Assembly: GCF_001267885.1 (NCBI RefSeq)
Contig: NZ_CP012382.1
Span: 3,149,001 to 3,213,000 of the forward strand
Direction: 5' to 3'
Length of the DNA: 64,000 bases
Source of the DNA: Streptomyces ambofaciens ATCC 23877
Lineage (GTDB): Bacteria > Actinomycetota > Actinomycetes > Streptomycetales > Streptomycetaceae
The notes beneath the pieces are model-generated. The model had not been told where the DNA came from. It made no database searches and was given only the letters and a program-made list of their open reading frames with translations. Position numbers and translations under genes: made by a program. Every line of letters begins with the position of its first letter. Positions within the stretch are counted from its first letter, which is position 1. Positions 52,040 to 59,548 of the stretch are shown one piece after another.

Positions 52040-52453
52040 CTACTCGACGACGATCTCGACCGGGATGTTGCCGCGGGTGGCGTTGGAGTAGGGGCAGACC
52101 TGGTGGGCCTGCTCGACCAGCTTGCGGCCGGTCTCCTCGTCCACGCCCTCGGGCAGCTCCACCCGGAGGGTGACGGCGAGCGCGAAGCCCTCTCCCTGCT
52201 TGCCGATGCCGACCTCGGCGGTCACCGCGGCGTCGCTGACGTCGACCTTCGCCTGCCGGCCGACGAGACCGAGGGCGCTGCCGAAGCAGGCGGCGTACCC
52301 GGCGGCGAACAGCTGCTCGGGGTTGGTGCCCTTGCCGTCGCCGCCCAGCTCCGCGGGGGCGCTGAGCGCGAGGTCGAGCTTGCCGTCCGAGCTGACGGCG
52401 CGGCCGTCGCGGCCGTGGGTGGCGGTGGCGGCGGCGGTGTAGAGCGCGTCCAT
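52040..52453 (-). CDS. ohr: Organic hydroperoxide resistance protein (Ohr/OsmC family)
   Basis: Ohr reduces organic hydroperoxides with two cysteines. The 137-residue protein has both: Cys 56 in AAGYAACFGSAL and Cys 120 in AHQVCPYSNATRGN. Arg 15 in HGRDGRA fits the conserved position. I start at ATG 52453 (MDALYTA), with AGAGGGACGG upstream, since the longer frame (to 52525) runs over the operator. It is divergent from ohrR, with an OhrR-type operator between. Confidence 0.95.
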   Translation of the reverse strand: MDALYTAAATATHGRDGRAVSSDGKLDLALSAPAELGGDGKGTNPEQLFAAGYAACFGSALGLVGRQAKVDVSDAAVTAEVGIGKQGEGFALAVTLRVELPEGVDEETGRKLVEQAHQVCPYSNATRGNIPVEIVVE

Positions 52454-52537
52454 GGGAACCGTCCCTCTGAAGAGATCTGACGAGAAGCGTGCCGGCCGTC
52501 CGGCGTTCCGGCGGACCGACGACACCCACTAGAGCAC

Positions 52538-52550
52538 ACAATTCAATTGC
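52538..52550. promoter_or_regulatory. OhrR operator between ohr and ohrR
   Basis: ACAATTCAATTGC holds the perfect palindrome CAATT-C-AATTG (52539-52549) and closely resembles the known OhrR box TACAATTNAATTGTA of Bacillus. A weaker second half-like copy (CAACTGAATGA, 52554-52564) follows toward ohrR. It lies 85 bases before ohr and 46 before ohrR, so one site can control both. Confidence 0.8.
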
Positions 52551-52595
52551 GCACAACTGAATGACGCACAAGCGGCGTCCCGCTACCCTGGGACC

Positions 52596-53066
52596 ATGAC
52601 CACGCCCGCGACGGACTGGCTCCGCCTCGACCAGCAGATCTGCTTCTCGCTCAACGCCGCCTCGCGCGCCTTCAACGGCGTCTACCGCGTGGTCCTCAAG
52701 GATCTCGGGCTCACCTACCCGCAGTACCTGGTGATGCTGGTGCTGTGGGAGCACGGGGAGCTGCCGGTGAAGAAGCTCGGCGAGCGTCTGCGGCTCGACT
52801 CCGGCACGCTCTCCCCCCTGCTCAAGCGACTGGAGGCGGCGGGACTGGTCCGGCGGGAGCGCAGCGCCCGCGACGAGCGGTCGGTGGAGGTCCGGCTGAC
52901 CGCCCAGGGCGTGGCGCTGCGCGAGAGGGCCGGCGAGGTACCGCGCCGGATCGCCGGGGCGACCGGCCTGGACCTCGCGGAGATCCAGGACCTGGGCGCC
53001 CGGCTGAACCGGCTCACGGCCGCCCTGGACGCGTACGGCACCGGATCGCCCGCGGCCTCGTCCTGA
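52596..53066 (+). CDS. ohrR: OhrR organic peroxide sensor (MarR family)
   Basis: OhrR represses ohr until organic peroxides oxidise its N-terminal cysteine. The 156-residue protein carries that residue, Cys 16 in [16 protein letters not shown], and a MarR winged helix with [66 protein letters not shown]. Tyr residues after the cysteine that lock the oxidised form are also present (VYRVVL, YPQYL). It starts at ATG 52596 and is divergent from ohr. Confidence 0.95.
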   Translation: MTTPATDWLRLDQQICFSLNAASRAFNGVYRVVLKDLGLTYPQYLVMLVLWEHGELPVKKLGERLRLDSGTLSPLLKRLEAAGLVRRERSARDERSVEVRLTAQGVALRERAGEVPRRIAGATGLDLAEIQDLGARLNRLTAALDAYGTGSPAASS

Positions 53067-53148
53067 CGGGTGACGGGTGCGGTGCCCGTCGGGTGCCGGG
53101 ATGACGGATCATGGCTACCGAGGACCACTGACGAGGGGACGGCCGCAC

Positions 53149-54129
53149 ATGACCTGGCTGATCACCGGCGGCGCCGGCTACATCGGGGCGCACGTCGTAC
53201 GGGCGATGACCGAGGCGGGCGAGCGGGCGGTCGTGTACGACGACCTGTCCACCGGCATCGCCGAGCGCGTGCCCGACGGCGTCCCGCTGGTCGTGGGCTC
53301 GGTCCTGGACGGCGAACGGGTGGCGCGCGCCCTCACCGACCACTCCGTCACCGGGGTCGTGCACCTCGCGGCGAAGAAGCAGGTCGGCGAGTCGGTGGAG
53401 CTGCCGCTGCACTACTACCGGGAGAACGTCGAGGGCCTGCGCGTCCTGCTGGAGGCGGTCGCGGCGGCCGGTGTCACGTCGTTCGTCTTCTCCTCCTCCG
53501 CCGCCGTGTACGGCATGCCCGACGTCGACCTCGTGACCGAGGAGACCCCGTGCCTGCCCATGTCCCCGTACGGCGAGACGAAGCTGGCGGGCGAGTGGCT
53601 GGTCCGGGCGACCGGCCGGGCGGCGGGCCTGTCCACGGCCTCGCTGCGCTACTTCAACGTGGCGGGCGCGGCGAGCCCGGAACTCGCCGACACCGGTGTC
53701 CACAACCTCGTCCCGATGGTCTTCGAGAAGCTCACGGAAGGCGCCGCCCCGCGAGTCTTCGGCGACGACTACGCGACACCGGACGGCACCTGCGTCCGCG
53801 ACTACATCCACGTGGCCGACCTGGCCGACGCCCACGTCGCCGCGGCCCGCGCCCTGGCCGCCTCCCCGGGCCGCTCCCTCACCCTCAACATCGGGCGGGG
53901 CGAGGGCGTCTCCGTCCGCGAGATGATCGACCGCATCAACGGCCTCACCGGCTACGACCGGCCCCCGGCGGTCACCCCCCGCCGCCCCGGGGACCCGGCC
54001 CGCGTCGTCGCCTCGGCCGACCGCGCCGCCGTCGAGCTGGACTGGAAGGCCAAGTACGACGTCGAGGACATGATCACGTCGGCGTGGGCCGGCTGGGTGC
54101 GACTGCACCCGGGGGCCGCGCGGGACTGA
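53149..54129 (+). CDS. galE: UDP-glucose/galactose 4-epimerase
   Basis: An extended short-chain dehydrogenase that interconverts UDP-hexoses at C4. The 326-residue protein has the NAD loop GGAGYIGAH near the start, [19 protein letters not shown], the catalytic SSSAAVYG and [14 protein letters not shown] and the [13 protein letters not shown] block. I start at ATG 53149 with GAGGGGAC upstream. It sits inside the wall-polymer region and may supply UDP-galactose or a related donor to the GT2 domains around it. The stop codon lies in the first copy of a 26-bp direct repeat. Confidence 0.93.
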   Translation: MTWLITGGAGYIGAHVVRAMTEAGERAVVYDDLSTGIAERVPDGVPLVVGSVLDGERVARALTDHSVTGVVHLAAKKQVGESVELPLHYYRENVEGLRVLLEAVAAAGVTSFVFSSSAAVYGMPDVDLVTEETPCLPMSPYGETKLAGEWLVRATGRAAGLSTASLRYFNVAGAASPELADTGVHNLVPMVFEKLTEGAAPRVFGDDYATPDGTCVRDYIHVADLADAHVAAARALAASPGRSLTLNIGRGEGVSVREMIDRINGLTGYDRPPAVTPRRPGDPARVVASADRAAVELDWKAKYDVEDMITSAWAGWVRLHPGAARD

Positions 54130-54176
54130 AGCCGGCCGGGCCCCGTCCGTACTGAAGCCGTCCGGGCCCCGTCCGC
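54125..54176. repeat. 26-bp tandem duplication at the galE stop codon
   Basis: Two adjacent 26-bp copies (54125-54150, 54151-54176) differ at only two positions. The first contains the last bases of galE, including TGA. A recent small duplication is the simplest explanation. Confidence 0.8.
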
Positions 54177-54578
54177 CGCGGCGCCCGGACCCACGAGCGG
54201 ACGCACCGCACGGACCGAACGGATCTCCACGCCCGGGGCGCGCCGGCGGTACGGCTCCTGGCGCAGGGCCCGGTCGAGTTCCGCCCGGTCCTCCGCGAAC
54301 GGCGGCAGGGCTGAGCTCCCCGGCCGCCGGCGAAGGGGCGGTCGGCGAGGAGCCCGCCCTCGGCGTGCTCCGCACCGCACCCGCGCTCCGGACCGCACCC
54401 GCCCGCTCGGCCACCCGGACCACACCCGCCCTGCTCGACCACCGGGCCCCACCCGCCCCGCTCGACCACCGGGCCCCACCCGCCCCGAACCGCCACCGCG
54501 CCGCACCCGCCCCACCCCGCCGGGCGACCGTCCAGGCACGCCCGTCCCGCGCGGCCACCGAGGCGCCGCCCCGGGCCG
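54130..54578 (-). pseudogene. Possible gene remnant between galE and tetR-like gene
   Basis: No intact gene fills these 449 bases. On the leftward strand, about 54330-54150 reads as a protein-like stretch (ALPPFAEDRAELDRALRQEPYRRRAPG then VEIRSVRAVRPLVGPG) with the high third-position G+C of a real gene, yet it has no start with a ribosome site and runs on into antisense of galE. Right of it lies a 27-bp tandem repeat (54434-54487) of Pro/Gly-type codons. The best reading is a decayed or shortened gene. It may instead be noncoding sequence of extreme composition. Confidence 0.3.
54434..54487. repeat. Two identical 27-bp tandem repeats
   Basis: The copies 54434-54460 and 54461-54487 are identical over 27 bases (each begins CTCGACCACCGGGCCCC). 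A partial third copy, diverged, precedes them. 27 is a multiple of three, so a coding origin is possible (leftward GRAGRVGPG units). Confidence 0.8.
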
Positions 54579-55205
54579 TCACAGCGCCTTGAGGCCCTCC
54601 GCCGTGGCCCGGGCCAGCGCGCCCAGGTAGCCCTTCGGCAGCTTGGGGCTGCGGATGACCACCGATCGCCAGTACAGCGGGCCCGAGATCAGGTCGAGGG
54701 CAAGGTCGGTGTCGAGGGCGGGGCCGACCTCGCCGCGCTCCCCGGCAGCGGCGAGGATCCTGCTGGCGACGCCGTCCTGCCCCTCCCGCAGGGTCTTGCG
54801 CAGGGCCTCGGCGATGTCGGGATTGCGGGCGGCCTCCGCCTGGAGGTCGGGGATGATCTGCGAGGCCACCGGGTGGCGCAGCGCGCGCGAGGTCACCTCG
54901 TACAGCAGCCGCAGATCGCCCTCCAGCGACCCGGTGTCGGGCACGGGCAGGCCCTGGACGGCGAGCGCGGAGACGATGTCGAGCACCAGGTGCAGCTTGG
55001 AGCGCCAGCGCCGGTACACCGCCGTCTTGCCGACACCCGCGCGGCGCGCGATCCCCTCGATGGACATCCGCGCGTAGCCGACCGCCGCGAGTTCCTCGAA
55101 GACCGCCGCCCGGATCGCCTCCGTCACGTCCTCGCGCAGCACCGCCGCCCCGGCGGGGGCCCGGCGGCGCGGGCGCGGCTGCGGCTCGTCGGCGTTGGTC
55201 GTCAT
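54579..55205 (-). CDS. TetR family transcriptional regulator
   Basis: A 208-residue regulator with the TetR DNA-binding domain (about 30-75; VTEAIRAAVFEELAAVGYARMSIEGIARRAGVGKTAVYRRWRSKLHLVLDIV) and a helical ligand domain with LDTDLALDLISGPLYWR. The start is ATG 55205; a TATGCT -10 box at 55219-55214 puts the transcription start within about 2-4 bases of the ATG, so the message may be leaderless. Two perfect palindromes at 55233-55270 lie over the promoter. It is divergent from the tagG/tagH exporter genes and is a candidate regulator of them. Confidence 0.92.
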   Translation of the reverse strand: MTTNADEPQPRPRRRAPAGAAVLREDVTEAIRAAVFEELAAVGYARMSIEGIARRAGVGKTAVYRRWRSKLHLVLDIVSALAVQGLPVPDTGSLEGDLRLLYEVTSRALRHPVASQIIPDLQAEAARNPDIAEALRKTLREGQDGVASRILAAAGERGEVGPALDTDLALDLISGPLYWRSVVIRSPKLPKGYLGALARATAEGLKAL

Positions 55206-55213
55206 ACGAGCCA

Positions 55214-55219
55214 AGCATA
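55214..55219 (-). promoter_or_regulatory. -10 box of the tetR-like gene, leaderless start likely
   Basis: TATGCT on the leftward strand ends nine bases before the ATG at 55205. With the usual 6-7 base spacing to the start point, transcription would begin at or within a few bases of the start codon. Confidence 0.45.
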
Positions 55220-55232
55220 GGGGCGTCACGAC

Positions 55233-55270
55233 GGAACGGTTGCGTTCCGACGCCGGAACGGTTGCGTTCC
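55233..55270. promoter_or_regulatory. Twin palindromic operators upstream of the tetR-like gene
   Basis: GGAACGGTTGCGTTCC occurs twice, at 55233-55248 and 55255-55270. Each is a perfect 6-bp inverted repeat around GTTG, and their centres are 22 bp apart, two helical turns. The location between tetR-like gene and tagG suggests autoregulation plus control of the exporter. Confidence 0.75.
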
Positions 55271-55347
55271 CTCGCCGCCACGCCCTACGCTCACGTCACG
55301 ACGATACGGTCCCGTCCCGACGTAAGTGAACGCACGAGGTCACTCGG

Positions 55348-56322
55348 GTGAACGCCGGGCGCCACCCCCTCCCACGAGCGAAAGCAGCGGATGTGAGCCA
55401 GGTCCTCGACACACCGCCCCCGACACCGGCCCCGGCCGCGCCCCCGGGCGACCTCGACCTCGCGGCCCTCGCCGCGCGCCACGGTCTGTCCGTCAGCGGC
55501 GCCCGCCCCTCCCTGCCGCAGTACGTCCGCCAGCTGTGGGCGCGCCGGCACTTCATCGGCGCCTTCGCCACCGCCAAGCTCACCGCCCAGTACAGCCAGG
55601 CCAAGCTGGGCCAGCTCTGGCAGGTGATGACGCCCCTGCTCAACGCGGCGGTGTACTACTTCATCTTCGGCGTGCTGATGAACACCAAGCAGGGCGTGGA
55701 CGACTTCGTCCCGTTCCTGGTGACCGGCGTGTTCGTGTGGACGTTCACGCAGAGCTCGATCATGGCGGGCACCAAGGCCGTCTCCGGCAACCTCGGCCTG
55801 GTGCGCGCCCTGCACTTCCCCCGGGCGGCGCTGCCGGTCTCCTTCTGCCTCCAGCAGCTCCAGCAGCTGCTGTTCTCGATGGCGGCCCTGGTCGTGATCC
55901 TGCTCGCCTTCGGCGTGCCGCCCGCCGCCTCCTGGGTGCTCGCGGTCCCCGCACTGGTGCTGCAGTTCGTGTTCAACGCGGGCGTGGCCCTGGTCATGGC
56001 CCGGGTGGGCTCCAAGATCCCGGACATGGCGCAGTTGATGCCGTTCCTGCTGCGGACCTGGATGTACGGCTCGGGCGTCATGTTCAGCATCCATCACATG
56101 ACCGGCCCGGACAGCGGCCTCCCCTCGTGGATCGGGCCGCTCCTCCAGGTCAACCCGGCCGTCGTCTACATCGACCTGATGCGCTTCGCGCTGATCGACA
56201 GCTTCGGCGGCGGCATGCTGCCGGACCACGTGTGGGCGCTGGCCCTGGGCTGGGCCCTGGTCGCCGGGATCGGCGGCTTCATCTACTTCTGGAAGGCCGA
56301 GGAGACGTACGGTCGTGGCTGA
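55348..56322 (+). CDS. tagG: TagG-like wall glycopolymer ABC exporter permease
   Basis: This permease of the ABC-2 type, 324 residues, moves a finished lipid-linked wall polymer out of the cell. A cytoplasmic Pro/Ala leader of about 50 residues is followed by the TagG pattern TAQYSQAKLGQLWQVMTPLLNAAVYYFIFGVLM and about six helices, ending YFWKAEETYGRG. I list the GTG at 55348, which has GAGG eight bases upstream; a second in-frame GTG at 55393 (VSQVLDTPP) is also possible. The ATPase gene overlaps its end by eight bases. Confidence 0.9.
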   Translation: MNAGRHPLPRAKAADVSQVLDTPPPTPAPAAPPGDLDLAALAARHGLSVSGARPSLPQYVRQLWARRHFIGAFATAKLTAQYSQAKLGQLWQVMTPLLNAAVYYFIFGVLMNTKQGVDDFVPFLVTGVFVWTFTQSSIMAGTKAVSGNLGLVRALHFPRAALPVSFCLQQLQQLLFSMAALVVILLAFGVPPAASWVLAVPALVLQFVFNAGVALVMARVGSKIPDMAQLMPFLLRTWMYGSGVMFSIHHMTGPDSGLPSWIGPLLQVNPAVVYIDLMRFALIDSFGGGMLPDHVWALALGWALVAGIGGFIYFWKAEETYGRG

Positions 56323-57193
56323 CAACACCGGCATCACCGAGCAGGCGGACGAGCGCGTCCCCACCGTCATCGCCGACGGCGTCGACATCGTCTACCGGGT
56401 CAACGGCACCGGCGCGGGCCGCGGCTCCGCGACCGCCGCCCTCCACCGCATCCTGCGCCGCGGGAAGGCCGAGAAGGCGTCGGGCGTGCGCCGGGTGCAC
56501 GCCGTGCGGGGCGTGTCCTTCGTGGCGTACCGGGGGGAGGCGATCGGCCTGATCGGCACCAACGGCTCCGGCAAGTCGACCCTGCTCAAGGCCGTGGCCG
56601 GCCTGCTCCCGGTGGAGAACGGCCGCATCTACACGGACGGCCAGCCCTCGCTCCTGGGCGTCAACGCGGCCCTGATGAACGACCTCACCGGTGAGCGCAA
56701 CGTCCACCTCGGCGGTCTGGCGATGGGCATGTCCCGCGCCCAGGTCAAGGAGCGCTACCAGGAGATCGTCGACTTCTCCGGGATCAACGACAAGGGCGAC
56801 TTCATCACCCTGCCGATGCGCACGTACTCCTCCGGCATGGCGGCCCGGCTGCGCTTCTCCATCGCCGCCGCCAAGGACCACGACGTCCTCCTCGTCGACG
56901 AGGCCCTGGCCACCGGCGACCGCGCCTTCCAGAAGCGCTCCGAGGAGCGCATCCGGGAGCTGCGCCGGCACGCCGGCACGGTGTTCCTGGTCAGCCACAG
57001 CAACAAGTCCATCCGCGACACCTGCGACCGGGTGCTGTGGCTGGAGCGCGGCGAGCTGCGCATGGACGGGCCGACGGACGAGGTGCTGAAGGAGTACGAG
57101 AAGTTCACCGGCGGCCCGGACAAGGCGGCGAAGCCCAAGCCCGCGCCCAAGGCGGCAGCGAAGCCGGCGGCCGGGGCGAGGACGGCCGCCTGA
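56315..57193 (+). CDS. tagH: TagH-like wall glycopolymer ABC exporter ATPase
   Basis: The ATP-binding partner of TagG, 292 residues. It has Walker A GTNGSGKST, the TagH-type insertion GVNAALMNDLTGERNVHLGG, the signature YSSGMAARLRFSIAAA, Walker B VLLVDEALATGD and the switch His in VSHSN. The C-terminal tail is Lys/Pro/Ala rich (KAAKPKPAPKAAAKPAAG) and resembles a membrane- or polymer-binding tail; the wall-ligand domain of B. subtilis TagH is absent. Start is GTG 56315, overlapping the permease gene. Confidence 0.93.
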   Translation: MADNTGITEQADERVPTVIADGVDIVYRVNGTGAGRGSATAALHRILRRGKAEKASGVRRVHAVRGVSFVAYRGEAIGLIGTNGSGKSTLLKAVAGLLPVENGRIYTDGQPSLLGVNAALMNDLTGERNVHLGGLAMGMSRAQVKERYQEIVDFSGINDKGDFITLPMRTYSSGMAARLRFSIAAAKDHDVLLVDEALATGDRAFQKRSEERIRELRRHAGTVFLVSHSNKSIRDTCDRVLWLERGELRMDGPTDEVLKEYEKFTGGPDKAAKPKPAPKAAAKPAAGARTAA

Positions 57194-57331
57194 CCGCCCC
57201 GCCGCCGGTCCCCCTTCGCCCGGGAGGCGCACGCTCGACCGACCCTTTCGCCCGTTTGATGCCACTATGAACCGAACAGGCCGAGCAACCAGGAGTGCGT
57301 CGGGAGCGACGAAGGCGAAGGAGTCCCCGCG

Positions 57332-59548
57332 ATGCCCGAGACCCCCGAACTCAGCGTCGTCGTCCACGGCCCCAACGTCCAGGACCACCTGCCCGCCCTC
57401 CTCGGCTCCCTGGCCGCCCAGCCGTCCGCCGGCGTCGAGGTGATCGTCGCCGCCGTCGGGGACTGGGCGCGGGAGGCGGCCGAACGGCACGAGCCCGCGT
57501 TCACCGTGCTCCCGCTGCCGGAGGGGGCCGGCGACGCCGCGGCCCGCGCGGCGGGAGCGGCGCGGGCCCGCGGCCGGTGGCTGCACTTCGTGCACGCCAA
57601 GGACGGACTGCCCGCCGGCGCCCCGCGCACGGTCGCCGAACACGCGGCGCGCCTCCCCGACACCGTGGACGTCCTGCTCTTCGACCACGTCCGCAGCACC
57701 TGGCGGACCTCCGGCCTGCCCTCCCCCGACGGCCCCCGCCTCGCCCGGGCGGGCAGCGCCGGCCTGGCCCTCGACGACCGCGCGGCGCTGCTCGGCCTGA
57801 CCCCGCTGCTCGGCAACCGTGCCGTGCGCGCCGCCTTCTGGCGGGACCGCGAACGGCTCCTCACCACCGACGACGAGCCGTTCGCCGCGTACGCCGCCCT
57901 GCTGCTCGCCGACCGCGTCGCCTGTCTGCCCCACGCCGCGTACGAGGTCCGCGCGCTGCGTCCGCAGAGCCTGCCCCCCGTCCCGCCGGAGCGGCGCCAC
58001 GCACTGGTCGAGCGCTACGAGAGCCTCCTCGACCTGGCCGCCGGCCGCCCGGCCGCCTACGCCGTCCTGTACGACCTGATGGTCCGCGACTGCCTGCGGA
58101 CCTTCGCCCGCGCCGGGATGCCGGACGACGTCGCGCGGGAGTTCTTCCGCCGGGCCTCCCTGGCGGCCCGGCACCGCCGCCCGGACGGCCACCGGCACCC
58201 GCCCGGTCTCGAAGGCCTGCGCCGATCGCTGCTGGAGCGGGACGCCTGCGCGGAGTACCGCGCGCTCCAGGCCGCCAACCGCACGCGCCGCAGGGTGCGC
58301 TCCACGGTGCGCACCGGCAGGCGCCGGGCCGGCACGCTGCTGCGCACGGCCCAGTACCGCCGGGCGCTGGCCGACCCGGTCGATCCGCACCTCGCCGTCT
58401 TCTCCGCGTACTGGGCCCGCGGCGTGGCCTGCAACCCGGCCGCGATAGCCGCCGAGCTGGCCCGGCGCGCCCCCGGCGTCCACCCGGTGTGGGTGGTCAC
58501 CGCGGCGGGCGCCGCCCTGCTGCCGCCCGGCACCGACCACGTCGTGCCCGGCACCCGCCGCTACTGGGAGGTGCTGGCGCGGGCCAAGTACCTGGTCAAC
58601 AACGTCAACTTCCCGGACGCGGTCGTCAAACGCCCGGGCACCGTCCACCTCCAGACCCACCACGGCACCCCGCTCAAGCGCATGGGCCTGGACCAGATGC
58701 CGTACCCGGCCGCCGCCCGGGGCCTGGACTTCCAGGCGCTGCTGGAACGCGTCGACAGGTGGGACTTCAGCGTCTCCGCCAACAGCCACTCGACCCGCAT
58801 GTGGCAGCGGGCGTACCCCTCCCGGCACGTCTCCCTCGACCACGGCTACCCGCGCAACGACGTCTACTACTCCGCCGGTGCCGCCGAGGTCCGCGCGGTC
58901 CGCGAGCGCCTGGGCATCGCGCCCGGCCGCAGGGCGGTGCTGTACGCGCCGACCCACCGCGACTACGAGGCCGGCTGGACGCCGCGCCTGGACCTCGCCG
59001 CGCTCGCCGACCAGCTCGGTGAAGAAACGATCCTGCTGGTGCGGGCCCACTACTTCTACGAGACCGCCGCCTCCCCCTCCTCCCCGCTGACCGGTCTGCG
59101 CCGCGCCGGCCGGATCATCGACGTCTCCTCCTACGACCCCGTCGAGGAGCTGTGCCTGGCGGCCGACGCGCTGGTGACGGACTACTCGTCGATCATGTTC
59201 GACTACGCCAACCTCGACCGCCCGATCGTGATCCACGCCGACGACTGGGAGACGTACCGCACGACCCGCGGCGTCTACTTCGACCTGATGGCCGAGGCCC
59301 CGGGTCCGGTCGCCCGCACCCAGCGGGAGCTGACGGACGTCCTCACCACGGACGCCTGGCGCGACGAACGCGCGGCGAAGGCGCGGACCGCCTTCCGGCG
59401 CCGGTTCTGCGAGTACGACGACGGCCGCGCCGCCGAGCGCGTCGTCCGCCGGGTCTTCCTCGGGGAGGACGAACGGACGCTGCCGCCGGTACTGCCGGTC
59501 GAGGAGCGCACCCCGGCCCCCAGCCCCGAGGAGGCGACCGCGTCATGA
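57332..59548 (+). CDS. GT2-like-CDP-glycerol glycerophosphotransferase fusion, copy 4
   Basis: The fourth fusion, 738 residues. The N-terminal domain keeps the fold outline (LSVVVHGPNVQDHLPALLGSLAAQPSAGVEVIVAAVGDW) but lacks the usual nucleotide-binding DD and has VHAKDGL for the DGDD motif, so its glycosyltransferase activity is doubtful. The C-terminal domain is complete (YWARGVACNPAAIAAELARR, TPLKRMGLDQ, VLYAPTHRDY, TDYSSIMFDYANLDRPIVIHADDW) and closest to copy 2. It starts at ATG 57332 with AAGGAG upstream and lies directly after tagH, so it probably makes what TagGH exports. Confidence 0.88.
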   Translation: MPETPELSVVVHGPNVQDHLPALLGSLAAQPSAGVEVIVAAVGDWAREAAERHEPAFTVLPLPEGAGDAAARAAGAARARGRWLHFVHAKDGLPAGAPRTVAEHAARLPDTVDVLLFDHVRSTWRTSGLPSPDGPRLARAGSAGLALDDRAALLGLTPLLGNRAVRAAFWRDRERLLTTDDEPFAAYAALLLADRVACLPHAAYEVRALRPQSLPPVPPERRHALVERYESLLDLAAGRPAAYAVLYDLMVRDCLRTFARAGMPDDVAREFFRRASLAARHRRPDGHRHPPGLEGLRRSLLERDACAEYRALQAANRTRRRVRSTVRTGRRRAGTLLRTAQYRRALADPVDPHLAVFSAYWARGVACNPAAIAAELARRAPGVHPVWVVTAAGAALLPPGTDHVVPGTRRYWEVLARAKYLVNNVNFPDAVVKRPGTVHLQTHHGTPLKRMGLDQMPYPAAARGLDFQALLERVDRWDFSVSANSHSTRMWQRAYPSRHVSLDHGYPRNDVYYSAGAAEVRAVRERLGIAPGRRAVLYAPTHRDYEAGWTPRLDLAALADQLGEETILLVRAHYFYETAASPSSPLTGLRRAGRIIDVSSYDPVEELCLAADALVTDYSSIMFDYANLDRPIVIHADDWETYRTTRGVYFDLMAEAPGPVARTQRELTDVLTTDAWRDERAAKARTAFRRRFCEYDDGRAAERVVRRVFLGEDERTLPPVLPVEERTPAPSPEEATAS

